Shown: positions 1 through 5,301, counted from the first letter of the stretch. The stretch: 5,422 bases of DNA from Ardenticatenales bacterium (GCA_013139935.1 WSZX01000501.1:1-5422); one strand, 5' to 3'. Translations and numbers: made by a program. Notes: generated by a model not told the origin, from the sequence alone.

Positions 1-2
1 CC

Positions 3-251
3 TTTTGGCTCTATTTGCAGGAGCGCAAGTTCCGGTTGATTGAGGTGCCTCGAGAAGAATTCGAGACGATGGGGCCGAACGTGCTGGCGCTGGCGCCGGG
101 GCGCTGCTTGATGTTGGATGGCAACCCGATCACCCGGCGGCGGTTGGAAAAAGCCGGCTGCGAGGTCTTGACCTACCGTGGTGACGAGGTTTCGCGCAAA
201 GCTGAGGGAGGCGCCACCTGCCTCACCCGGCCAATTCTGCGGAGGGAATAA
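3..251 (+). CDS. Arginine deiminase/DDAH-family hydrolase, C-terminal part (5' end outside window)
   Basis: This is the last ~82 residues of a guanidino-group-modifying enzyme of the arginine deiminase / dimethylarginine dimethylaminohydrolase fold. The reading frame is already open at base 3 (FWLYLQERKF...), so the TTG at 15 is an internal Leu codon and not a start. Visible hallmarks are the NVLALAPGR strand, the GNP turn, the LEKAGCEVLTYRGDEVSRK segment and the C-terminal GGATCLTRP motif. Its Cys (codon 219-221) is the expected catalytic nucleophile that attacks the guanidinium carbon. Nothing looks broken in the visible part. The stop TAA at 249-251 is two bases before the ATG of an M20 deacylase fragment, with GGAGGG at 241-246 serving as that gene's ribosome binding site. 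The two genes therefore once formed an operon, plausibly for breakdown of amino-acid derivatives (inference). Substrate (arginine, methylarginine or another) cannot be decided from the C-terminus. The GC-rich codon use contrasts with the transporter operon downstream. Confidence 0.82.
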   Translation, partial: FWLYLQERKFRLIEVPREEFETMGPNVLALAPGRCLMLDGNPITRRRLEKAGCEVLTYRGDEVSRKAEGGATCLTRPILRRE

Positions 252-253
252 CC

Positions 254-512
254 ATGCCGGCCATCGAACACCGGGTGCTTGATGCGATAGGTGTCGATGA
301 GATGTTGGCAACTCTGCGAATGGGCAGCAATTCGCAGCTTGAGCGGTCAGGAAACGGCCGCCCAGGTATATGTGGCTGCCCAGATGAAACCGTGTGGCCT
401 TGCGGTCGACGTCTGGGAGCTGGACCTGGAACGACTACGCCGGCATCCTGCGTTCAACGCCGAGGTGGAGCGGGAGCATGGCTTGGGGGTGGTGGCGGCT
501 TCAAATGATTGA
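254..512 (+). pseudogene. ArgE/DapE-like M20 deacylase, frameshifted N-terminal remnant
   Basis: The ATG at 254 follows GGAGGG (241-246) at good spacing and begins an M20 metallopeptidase N-terminus (VLDAIGVDEMLATLR). Homology then jumps frame near 319-321. From about 324 the expected sequence continues in the frame that ends at 512: AAIRSLSGQETAAQ, then VDVWELDLERLRRHPAF and EVEREHGLGVV, all typical of ArgE/DapE-family deacylases. One extra base or two missing bases explain the shift. The match ends at about 500 and the frame stops with TGA at 510-512. Of the roughly 400 residues usual for the family only about 80 remain, and no metal-binding HxD motif or catalytic domain follows in any frame. 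It is therefore inactive. Intact relatives hydrolyse N-acyl amino acids with a two-metal centre. The gene is GC-rich like its upstream neighbour. The break point marks the left edge of the foreign-looking transporter region. Confidence 0.78.
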
Positions 513-585
513 GGCATCTGGAGCAAACCCGGCAAGTGAACTCGTCAGTGTGAATTTGCGTCAGGGTCGGCCCCGCAGCGGCCCC

Positions 586-594
586 TGCTATGAT
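586..594 (+). promoter_or_regulatory. Possible extended -10 promoter element
   Basis: TGCTATGAT matches an extended -10 (TGn plus TATGAT, 5 of 6 to consensus). I find no convincing -35 at 16-18 bases upstream. It could be a secondary upstream promoter for the tetR operon or a relic of the disrupted locus. The rest of the 513-645 interval shows no gene that I recognise; a frame is open to 678 but its protein resembles nothing known to me. Confidence 0.25.
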
Positions 595-645
595 CGATGG
601 GAAGGACGCTTCGCATCCGCTTGCTCGCACGCGGCAAGATACAAC

Positions 646-674
646 TTGACAGGCCCCCTCTTGGGGTGTAAGAT
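646..674 (+). promoter_or_regulatory. Sigma70-type promoter of the tetR-ABC operon
   Basis: TTGACA at 646-651 is a perfect -35 hexamer. Exactly 17 bases later TAAGAT at 669-674 matches 4 of 6 of the -10 consensus. The predicted start of transcription is about 681, which lies inside the first of two palindromes that follow directly. This leaves a leader of about 42 bases before the tetR ATG at 723. The spacer contains CCCC-TCTT-GGGG (655-666), a small inverted repeat between the two hexamers. Confidence 0.72.
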
Positions 675-706
675 GTGACCCTGCGGTCATGTGACCATCA
701 GGTCAC
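675..706 (+). promoter_or_regulatory. Tandem operator: two adjacent GTGACC-N4-GGTCAC palindromes
   Basis: Two 16-base inverted repeats lie head to tail with no gap. Site 1 (675-690) is GTGACC-ctgc-GGTCAT, with one mismatched outer base. Site 2 (691-706) is GTGACC-atca-GGTCAC, perfect over six-base arms. They begin one base after the -10 and cover the predicted transcription start. That position suits steric repression by the TetR-family protein encoded 17 bases further on. The 16-base repeat distance would put two dimers about one and a half helical turns apart. That the local TetR binds here is inference from position and symmetry. Confidence 0.68.
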
Positions 707-708
707 TC

Positions 709-713
709 AAGAG
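709..713 (+). promoter_or_regulatory. Ribosome binding site deciding the tetR start
   Basis: AAGAG at 709-713 sits nine bases before the ATG at 723, directly after the operator. An alternative GTG at 675 would begin upstream of the predicted transcription start (about 681) and translate the operator itself, so it is unlikely. Confidence 0.45.
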
Positions 714-722
714 CATTTTGGT

Positions 723-1373
723 ATGCCAAAAGACACTTTTTTCAATTTGCCTGAGGACAAGCGCACATTGATCTGTGATGTTGCGATCCATGAATTTGCC
801 GAATATTCATTTGACCGGGCCAGCATTAACCGTATTGTGGCAAAATCTGGCATTGCAAAGGGAAGCTTTTATCAGTACTTTGAAGATAAGCAAGATTTGT
901 TCTTGTACCTGATGCAGTTGGCAGCGGAGAAAAAGGTCAACTATCTTTCGCCCCTCATGCACAACCCCGATCAACATGATATATTCACACTGATTAGAGA
1001 AATATACAAATCAGCGATTCAATTTGCAGCGGAGAATCCCGAATATGCAGAAATCAGCAAGAAACTTCTGGCGAACAAGGGTGCGCCCATTTACAGGGAA
1101 GTGATGGCCGACAGTTTTCCATCCGCTTATATGTTCTTTGAAACGCTTCTAGAAAATGCAATAGCAAGAGGCGAAGTTAGAGCAGATATTGATGTCAAAA
1201 TGTTTGCCTACATGATTGCGTCAATGAATACCCTTGTTATTGAGTACTATACCAAATATGTTGCCCAACACTATGACAAGAAGATGCTTGAAACTATTGA
1301 AAAGTTTTTGGATTTCCTCAAGTATGGTATTGGTGAAAACAACTCAGAGTCACAAAAAGGAGTCAAGTTGTGA
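723..1373 (+). CDS. TetR/AcrR-family transcriptional repressor
   Basis: A 216-residue one-component regulator, normal length for the family. The N-terminal DNA-binding domain covers about residues 10-58. Helix 1 is around RTLICDVAIHEFAEYSF, and the helix-turn-helix is around residues 34-53, with the conserved SGIAKGSFYQYFEDKQDLF region giving the recognition helix. The rest is a helical ligand-binding and dimerisation domain with ARGEVRADIDVKMFAYM in the usual place. It is variable, so the ligand cannot be predicted. I start it at ATG 723 because the longer frame from GTG 675 would add 16 residues made from the operator and precede the mapped promoter start. It is first in the operon and its TGA overlaps the GTG of the ABC ATPase (GTGA, 1370-1373), so the two are translationally linked. 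It most likely represses its own promoter through the palindromes at 675-706 and is released by a substrate or product of the exporter. Codons are AT-richer than in the flanking genes. Confidence 0.9.
   Translation: MPKDTFFNLPEDKRTLICDVAIHEFAEYSFDRASINRIVAKSGIAKGSFYQYFEDKQDLFLYLMQLAAEKKVNYLSPLMHNPDQHDIFTLIREIYKSAIQFAAENPEYAEISKKLLANKGAPIYREVMADSFPSAYMFFETLLENAIARGEVRADIDVKMFAYMIASMNTLVIEYYTKYVAQHYDKKMLETIEKFLDFLKYGIGENNSESQKGVKL
1356..1362 (+). promoter_or_regulatory. Ribosome binding site for the ABC ATPase
   Basis: AAAGGAG lies seven bases before GTG 1370, inside the 3' end of tetR. It supports the non-ATG start and the four-base GTGA overlap. Confidence 0.75.
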
Positions 1374-2245
1374 GCATAATTGAAGTTGATAATCTGACAA
1401 AGTACTATGGAAAAGCCAGGGGTATCATCGATATATCATTTAGCGTGGATGAAGGAGAGATTTTCGGCTTTGTTGGTCCTAACGGGGCTGGAAAATCGAC
1501 GACGATTAGGTTATTCTGTTCTTTGATATATCCCAGCGGAGGAACTGCGAAAATCCTTGGCAAGGACTGTTTCAAGCATGGACCTGAGATAAGACGAGAA
1601 ATTGGATATTTGCCATCAGAGGTCTTTTATTACGATAGGATGAAGGTAATCGACTTGTTGAAATATTCGGCAAGTTTTTATGGGAAAGACTGCACGAAAA
1701 GATTGTATGAATTGGCCGAGATCATGGACCTTGACCTGAAGAGGAGGATAGACGATCTCTCCTATGGCAACAAGAAGAAAGTGGGGATTGTGCAAGGGCT
1801 TTTGCACCAGCCAGAACTTATCTTGCTAGATGAGCCAACAGCCGGCCTCGACCCTCTTATGCAGCGAAATTTCTTCAAACTAATCAGAGAGGAGAATGAA
1901 GAAAGAGGAGCTACCGTCTTCTTTTCGTCGCACATACTTGGCGAAGTGCAAAGAATGTGCGGCCGAGTTGCCATTATCAAAGAAGGCAGAATTGTCAAGA
2001 TTGAAGACATGAAAACACTCCAGAAAGACAATTATAAGAAAATCAGAGTGACGGCAGATGATGTTGATGAAAAGCGATTTGATGTAGACGGCGTGCGTAA
2101 CCTGGAGAAGGATAATGGTGCTGTAAGCTTCTTTTACGTGGGCGACATCAATGTGATAATGAGAATAATCAGTGAAAAAGAGGTGTCCGATGTGACGATC
2201 GAAGAGCCTACGCTAGAAGAGATTTTCATGCATTATTATGAATAG
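1370..2245 (+). CDS. ABC-2 type exporter ATP-binding protein
   Basis: A 291-residue cytoplasmic ATPase that would energise the permeases encoded after it. In order: an A-loop region around Y12-Y13; Walker A GPNGAGKST at 36-44; a Q-loop region near IGYLPSE (78-84), where the usual Gln is absent as in several DrrA/BcrA-like relatives; a signature motif LSYGN (130-134) in place of LSGGQ; Walker B LILLDE at 150-155; D-loop GLDP at 159-162; and the switch His in SSH (188). All residues needed for ATP hydrolysis are present. A C-terminal extension of about 85 residues (from ~205) ends with EEPTLEEIFMHYYE, typical of ABC-2 exporter ATPases such as those for antibiotics or lipids. The GTG start overlaps the tetR stop and has a good AAAGGAG site; the stop is followed within ten bases by permease 1. 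The family includes BcrA- and DrrA-like drug exporters, but the substrate is not readable here. Confidence 0.93.
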   Translation: MSIIEVDNLTKYYGKARGIIDISFSVDEGEIFGFVGPNGAGKSTTIRLFCSLIYPSGGTAKILGKDCFKHGPEIRREIGYLPSEVFYYDRMKVIDLLKYSASFYGKDCTKRLYELAEIMDLDLKRRIDDLSYGNKKKVGIVQGLLHQPELILLDEPTAGLDPLMQRNFFKLIREENEERGATVFFSSHILGEVQRMCGRVAIIKEGRIVKIEDMKTLQKDNYKKIRVTADDVDEKRFDVDGVRNLEKDNGAVSFFYVGDINVIMRIISEKEVSDVTIEEPTLEEIFMHYYE

Positions 2246-2250
2246 GTGAT
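2244..2250 (+). promoter_or_regulatory. Ribosome binding site deciding the permease 1 start
   Basis: AGGTGAT overlaps the ATPase stop codon (TAG 2243-2245) and is fully complementary to the 3' end of 16S rRNA. It itself contains the GTG (2246) and most of the ATG (2249) of the longer frame. The ATG at 2255 is therefore the likely start, and that also aligns the protein with the MNIF start of permeases 2 and 3. Confidence 0.6.
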
Positions 2251-2254
2251 GACC

Positions 2255-3058
2255 ATGAACATATACAAACATGAATTCAAAATGCATCTCAAGTCTGTGA
2301 TCACCTGGTCCTTGTCGGTGACGGCGCTAATAGCCGTCTATTTCTCGTTCTTCCCCTCTTTCGCACAAGATGCAGCACTTTTGAATGAGATGATGGCAAA
2401 TTTCCCGGAAGAGTTGCTCATGGCCTTTGGTATGAATGGCATCGACCTGTCGTCCGTCCTCGGATTTTACAGCTTTGTTTTTCTCTTTGCGCAGATATGT
2501 CTGGCGATCCAAGCCGCAAATTACGGGTTTTCGCTAGTCTCTATCGAGGAAAGAGAACTGACGGCAGATTTTCTGTTGGCGAAACCTGTTGGGCGGACAC
2601 GGATACTGACCAGTAAATTGCTCGCTGCATTCAGCAGTTTGACCATTACGAACATCGTTGTATGGATCAGCAGTTTTGGTTTTATCAATATGTTCAAGGG
2701 CGGAAAGACGTATGACACAAAACCCCTGCTTTTGTTGCTGCTGAGCATTGTGGTGTTTCAATTGTTTTTCCTGACCGTGGGCTTAGTGATTTCGCTATTG
2801 GTGAAAAGGGTCAGGAGTGTCACGCCCTTTTCGATGGCGCTTGCATTTGGAATGTATGTACTGAGCGCTTTTGGCGGCATGCTCGGTGATAGCAAATTGG
2901 AAAAGATAACGCCCTTTAGGCACTTTGAGCCAAACTTTATCATTCAGAATGCAGCTTATGACGTGCCATTGGTGCTGATAAGTGTCTCGGCGATCTTGGT
3001 TTCTCTGGTGGGCAGTTATCTGCTCTATATCAAGAGAGATATCCCTTCTGTGGTGTAA
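2255..3058 (+). CDS. ABC-2 family permease 1
   Basis: A 267-residue integral membrane subunit. Six hydrophobic segments are visible: about 14-36, 66-92, 121-146, 157-183, 190-210 and 237-259. Between segments 2 and 3 is the cytoplasmic coupling region with EERELTADFLLAKPVGRTRILTSK written in pieces as EEREL (98-102), FLLAKPVGR (106-114) and RILTSK (116-121). This pattern is typical of ABC-2 permeases of the PF12679-like group. A second motif, TPFRHFEP (219-226), matches SPFTYFDP in permease 2. It is a distant paralogue of permeases 2 and 3, with the same layout and the same MNI start but only scattered identity. The likely role is one half of a heterodimeric exporter pore with permease 2 or 3, driven by the ATPase encoded just upstream. 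Start codon chosen as ATG 2255 from the AGGTGAT site and paralogue alignment; 2246 and 2249 would add two or three residues. Substrate unknown. Confidence 0.87.
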   Translation: MNIYKHEFKMHLKSVITWSLSVTALIAVYFSFFPSFAQDAALLNEMMANFPEELLMAFGMNGIDLSSVLGFYSFVFLFAQICLAIQAANYGFSLVSIEERELTADFLLAKPVGRTRILTSKLLAAFSSLTITNIVVWISSFGFINMFKGGKTYDTKPLLLLLLSIVVFQLFFLTVGLVISLLVKRVRSVTPFSMALAFGMYVLSAFGGMLGDSKLEKITPFRHFEPNFIIQNAAYDVPLVLISVSAILVSLVGSYLLYIKRDIPSVV

Positions 3059-3063
3059 GGAGG
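3057..3063 (+). promoter_or_regulatory. Strong ribosome binding site of permease 2
   Basis: AAGGAGG, seven bases before ATG 3071, starts within the stop codon of permease 1. In the duplicate (permease 3) the first bases differ and only TGAGG (4054-4058) is left, so copy 2 probably has weaker initiation. Confidence 0.8.
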
Positions 3064-3899
3064 AAGAGAGATGAACATATTCTTGAGAGAACTGAAAGCA
3101 AACCTGAAATCGCTGCTCATCTGGGGGGTCATTGTGATCCTATTTGTATCCGAAGGGTTTGCAGAGTTTTCAGCATTCGCGGGCAACCCCGAGATGTTAG
3201 CGATATTGGACCAGATGCCCCCTGCATTGCTAGCTGCTTTCAATCTTGATGCATTTAATCTAACCACAATAGCGGGTTTCCTGGGCGTGATGTTCATATA
3301 CTTTGCCTTACTCTTGTCAATATCTGCTGTTATGTGGGGTAGCGATATCATATCAAAAGAAGAGCGCGACAAAACGGTCGAGTTTTCTCTTACCCTACCG
3401 ATTCCAAGGGGCAGACTTGTCACCGTCAAGACCCTGGTGGCTACAGTCAATTGCATTGGTTTGCTGATAATAACCTGGGGCGTCTCTCTGGCCAATGCGG
3501 CGAAATACCAACCTGACAGCCAATTTTATAGTTTTCTGTCTTTATGTATGCTTGCCCTATTTATCTTGCAGATGATATTCCTGGCCGTTGGTATTTTCCT
3601 TGGGTGTGCGGTGAAGCATTACAAGCGATCAAATTCTGTAGCGGTATCTCTATTGCTGGGGACCTATTTCCTCTCAATAGTTTCTGGTTTGGATAAAGAC
3701 CTGGGGTTTCTAAAATACTTTTCTCCCTTCACATATTTCGATCCTGCTATGCTGCTGCACGAGTCCAGAATTGATATCACCTTTGTGTGGCTGTCTGCGG
3801 GTATCATCGCAGTGTGTATGTTTGGTGCGTATGTAACGTACTCAAAGAGAGACATGTACATTTAGAACCTGACCTGAATAGGCCGGAACCAAAAGGGAC
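3060..3899 (+). repeat. Tandem duplication, unit 1
   Basis: About 840 bases matching 4055-4893 at an offset of 995. The match begins at GAGGAAGAGAG just before the start codon and runs through the permease gene and about 34 bases after the stop (CCTGACCTGAA, GGCCGGAAC, GGGAC). It ends where a large palindrome begins. Nucleotide identity is roughly 90 % by eye. Confidence 0.85.
3071..3865 (+). CDS. ABC-2 family permease 2 (duplicate of permease 3)
   Basis: A 264-residue membrane protein with six likely transmembrane segments at about 14-34, 66-90, 121-142, 152-180, 188-206 and 235-256. The coupling region between segments 2 and 3 carries KEERDKTVEF (96-105) and LPIPRGRLVTVK (109-120), the typical ABC-2 permease motif that contacts the ATPase. 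SPFTYFDPAMLL lies before segment 6. It begins 12 bases after permease 1 behind a strong AAGGAGG, so it is in the same transcript. It is distantly related to permease 1 and nearly identical in layout to permease 3, from which it differs at about 36 of 264 positions. The expected role is to pair with permease 1 in an ATP-driven exporter. Intact, with no sign of decay. Substrate is not predictable. Confidence 0.88.
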   Translation: MNIFLRELKANLKSLLIWGVIVILFVSEGFAEFSAFAGNPEMLAILDQMPPALLAAFNLDAFNLTTIAGFLGVMFIYFALLLSISAVMWGSDIISKEERDKTVEFSLTLPIPRGRLVTVKTLVATVNCIGLLIITWGVSLANAAKYQPDSQFYSFLSLCMLALFILQMIFLAVGIFLGCAVKHYKRSNSVAVSLLLGTYFLSIVSGLDKDLGFLKYFSPFTYFDPAMLLHESRIDITFVWLSAGIIAVCMFGAYVTYSKRDMYI

Positions 3900-3971
3900 G
3901 CAGGTTTACACGGAGGATTCAGAGGCTCACAGAGGGTTTCAAGATTTTCTCTGTGAAACTCTGCTTCTGCG
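3899..3971. repeat. Imperfect palindrome with short direct repeats between permeases 2 and 3
   Basis: Three nested arms pair: CGCAG (3899-3903) with CTGCG (3967-3971), CAGAG (3920-3924) with CTCTG (3959-3963), and TCACAGAG (3927-3934) with CTCTGTGA (3949-3956). The terminal loop is about 14 bases and the left arm has an extra bulge of about 13 bases. The left arm also contains three short direct repeats in a row: ACACGGAGG (3908-3916), ATTCAGAGG (3917-3925) and CTCACAGAGG (3926-3935). It resembles the dispersed intergenic palindromes of many environmental bacteria (inference). No clean T-run follows the stem, so an intrinsic terminator is not well supported. Confidence 0.55.
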
Positions 3972-4009
3972 GAGGTATTTTTCTCTTGCTCAAGGTACAA
4001 GAATTCCAT

Positions 4010-4036
4010 CGGTAGGCGCCTAGAGGATCTCTACCG
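4010..4036. repeat. Nested short palindromes upstream of permease 3
   Basis: Three overlapping symmetries occupy 27 bases: CGGTAG (4010-4015) with CTACCG (4031-4036), the perfect 10-base palindrome TAGGCGCCTA (4013-4022), and TAGAG-gat-CTCTA (4021-4033). They exclude one another, so only one could form at a time. The element is 29 bases before the permease 3 start and absent upstream of permease 2. It could be an operator, an RNA switch or a chance remnant of the rearrangement. The remaining spacer shows no clear promoter. Confidence 0.4.
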
Positions 4037-4054
4037 CTCATTGTCCGCGTCGGT

Positions 4055-4893
4055 GAGGAAGAGAGATGAATATATTCCTAAGAGAACTGAAAGCAAACCT
4101 GAGATCGCTGGTCGTCTGGGGGGGCATTGTGATCCTATTTGTGTCCATAGGGATTGCAAAGTTTTCAGCATACGAGGGCAACCCCGAGATGTTGGCGATA
4201 TTGGACCAGATGCCCCCTGGATTGCTAGCTGCTTTTAATTTTGATGCATTCAACCTAACCACAATAACGGGTTTTTTCGGTGTGATGTTCACCTATTTTG
4301 CTCTCCTCCTGTCCATTTCTGCGGCCATGTGGGGCAGCGACATTATTTCAAAGGAGGAGCGCGATAGAACGGTCGAGTTTTCTCTTGCCCTGCCGGTTCC
4401 TAGGGGCCGACTGGTCACCGCCAAGACCCTGGCGGCTACAGTCAATTGCATTGGCTTGCTGATAATAACCTGGGGCGTCTCGCTGGCCAATGTGGCAAAA
4501 TACCATCCTGACAGCCAATTCTACGCTTTTATGTCGTTATGTATGCTTGCCCTGTTTATCTTGCAGATGATATTCTTGGCTGTTGGTGTTTTCCTTGGGT
4601 GTGCGATGAAGCATTGCAAGCGATCAAGTTCTGTAGCGGTTTCGCTATTGCTGGGGACCTATTTCCTCTCAGTAGTTTCTGGTTTGAACAAAGATCTGGA
4701 TTTCCTGAAATACTTTTCTCCATTCAGATACTTCGATCCTGCTATGCTGCTGCACGAGTCCAGAATTGATGTCACCTTTGTGTGGCTGTCTGCGGGTATC
4801 ATCGCAGTCTGTATGGTTGGTGCCTATGTGTCGTACTCGAAGAGAGATTTGTACATCTAGAGCCTGACCTGAAAGGCCGGAACACAGAGGGAC
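4055..4893 (+). repeat. Tandem duplication, unit 2
   Basis: Second copy of the unit at 3060-3899. Homology starts at GAGGAAGAGAG (4055) and ends at GGGAC (4889-4893), with one single-base deletion in the 3' tail. The final GGGAC runs directly into a TPR gene fragment. Between the units are 155 unique bases (3900-4054). Confidence 0.85.
4066..4860 (+). CDS. ABC-2 family permease 3 (duplicate of permease 2)
   Basis: A 264-residue membrane protein with the same six-segment layout as permease 2 and no insertions or deletions relative to it. The coupling motif is kept, with conservative changes (KEERDRTVEF, LPVPRGRLVTAK). About 36 residues differ (roughly 86 % identity). Nine of these fall in residues 13-37, and several there alter charge: E28 to I, E32 to K, A37 to E. 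Most other changes are conservative, and many codon differences are silent, which points to continued selection after duplication. It follows permease 2 by 200 bases that contain palindromes but no clear promoter or terminator, so it may be read from the operon promoter. Its ribosome binding site (TGAGG, 4054-4058) is weaker than that of permease 2. It could replace permease 2 as partner of permease 1 or pair with it. No decay is visible. Confidence 0.87.
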   Translation: MNIFLRELKANLRSLVVWGGIVILFVSIGIAKFSAYEGNPEMLAILDQMPPGLLAAFNFDAFNLTTITGFFGVMFTYFALLLSISAAMWGSDIISKEERDRTVEFSLALPVPRGRLVTAKTLAATVNCIGLLIITWGVSLANVAKYHPDSQFYAFMSLCMLALFILQMIFLAVGVFLGCAMKHCKRSSSVAVSLLLGTYFLSVVSGLNKDLDFLKYFSPFRYFDPAMLLHESRIDVTFVWLSAGIIAVCMVGAYVSYSKRDLYI

Positions 4894-5184
4894 CAGCGCG
4901 GCGAGGGGAATAGCTTGGGAAACCTGGGTCTGGCCTACAGCGCCCAGGGGCAGGTGGAGCGGGCGATCGAGTACTATCAGGAAGCGCTGGCAATCGCGCG
5001 GCAGATCGAGGACTGGCGCGGCGAGGCCAACCGCGCCTGGAACCTCGGATTGGATTACGAACACAGCGACCCCGCCCGCGCCGTCGAACTCATGTCCATC
5101 TGCGTCGCCTACTAGCGCGAAATCGGCCACGCCGAAGCCGAGAAAAGCGCCCGGCGAGTCGAGGAAATCCGCGCTCGCCTCTGA
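4891..5184 (+). pseudogene. TPR protein, C-terminal remnant with in-frame stop
   Basis: The frame from GAC 4891 reads DQRGEGNSLGNLGLAY, then SAQGQVERAIEYYQEALAIA and RQIEDWRGEANRAWNLGLDY. This is one full tetratricopeptide repeat and the start of a second, in the roughly 40-residue spacing of the large TPR proteins found with NB-ARC or CHAT domains. A TAG at 5113-5115 interrupts the frame after ICVAY. The same frame then continues as REIGHAEAEKSARRVEEIRARL to TGA 5182-5184, which reads as the normal end of such a protein. The TAG probably arose by one substitution from GAG. The 5' part of the gene is missing, cut precisely where the permease duplication ends. No start or ribosome binding site is visible (TTG 4915 is internal). 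GC-rich, like the left flank and unlike the operon. A protein-interaction scaffold in its intact form, now presumably non-functional. Confidence 0.8.
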
Positions 5185-5301
5185 CCCATCCTCCCTGCCC
5201 ATGCTCTCAGGGGGATATTTCCTGACCCCGCGCCGCCCTTCCTGTCCACCAGGGGTTCCCGGCAGAAGTGAATCCCTGCACCTAGCCGCCCACACCGGCA
5301 C
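5185..5301. other. Intergenic stretch without recognisable gene
   Basis: GC-rich sequence after the TPR remnant. I see only weak complementarities (for example ACCCC near 5225 with GGGGT near 5253, with a long loop), no T-run and no coding frame with recognisable protein on either strand. The long minus-strand frame crossing it is an antisense shadow. Confidence 0.5.

Noticed and set aside
394..678. 94-codon plus-strand frame across the M20 remnant and the promoter
   Set aside because: No recognisable protein; its first part is the wrong frame of the M20 remnant and its last part crosses the -35 and -10 elements.
3025..3495. 156-codon minus-strand frame, with similar shorter minus-strand frames at 4038-4292 and 4293-4490
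   Set aside because: Exactly antisense to the conserved permease copies; its recurrence is explained by the duplication.
3920..3985. Intrinsic terminator between permeases 2 and 3
   Set aside because: The stem is AT/GC mixed with a 14-base loop, and the nearest T-run (3978-3982) comes after an intervening purine-rich stretch, not directly after the stem.
3787..4023. 78-codon plus-strand frame spanning the end of permease 2 and the spacer
   Set aside because: It overlaps the permease 2 end in another frame and continues through the palindromic spacer with no recognisable protein or ribosome binding site.
4862..4877. Hairpin GCCT...AGGC after permease 3 as terminator
   Set aside because: Only four pairs, no T-run, and the pairing is not kept in the equivalent tail of permease 2.
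5113..5115. TAG read through as pyrrolysine or another recoding event
   Set aside because: TAG also ends both permease genes here and the TPR gene is already truncated; a simple nonsense mutation is the better explanation.
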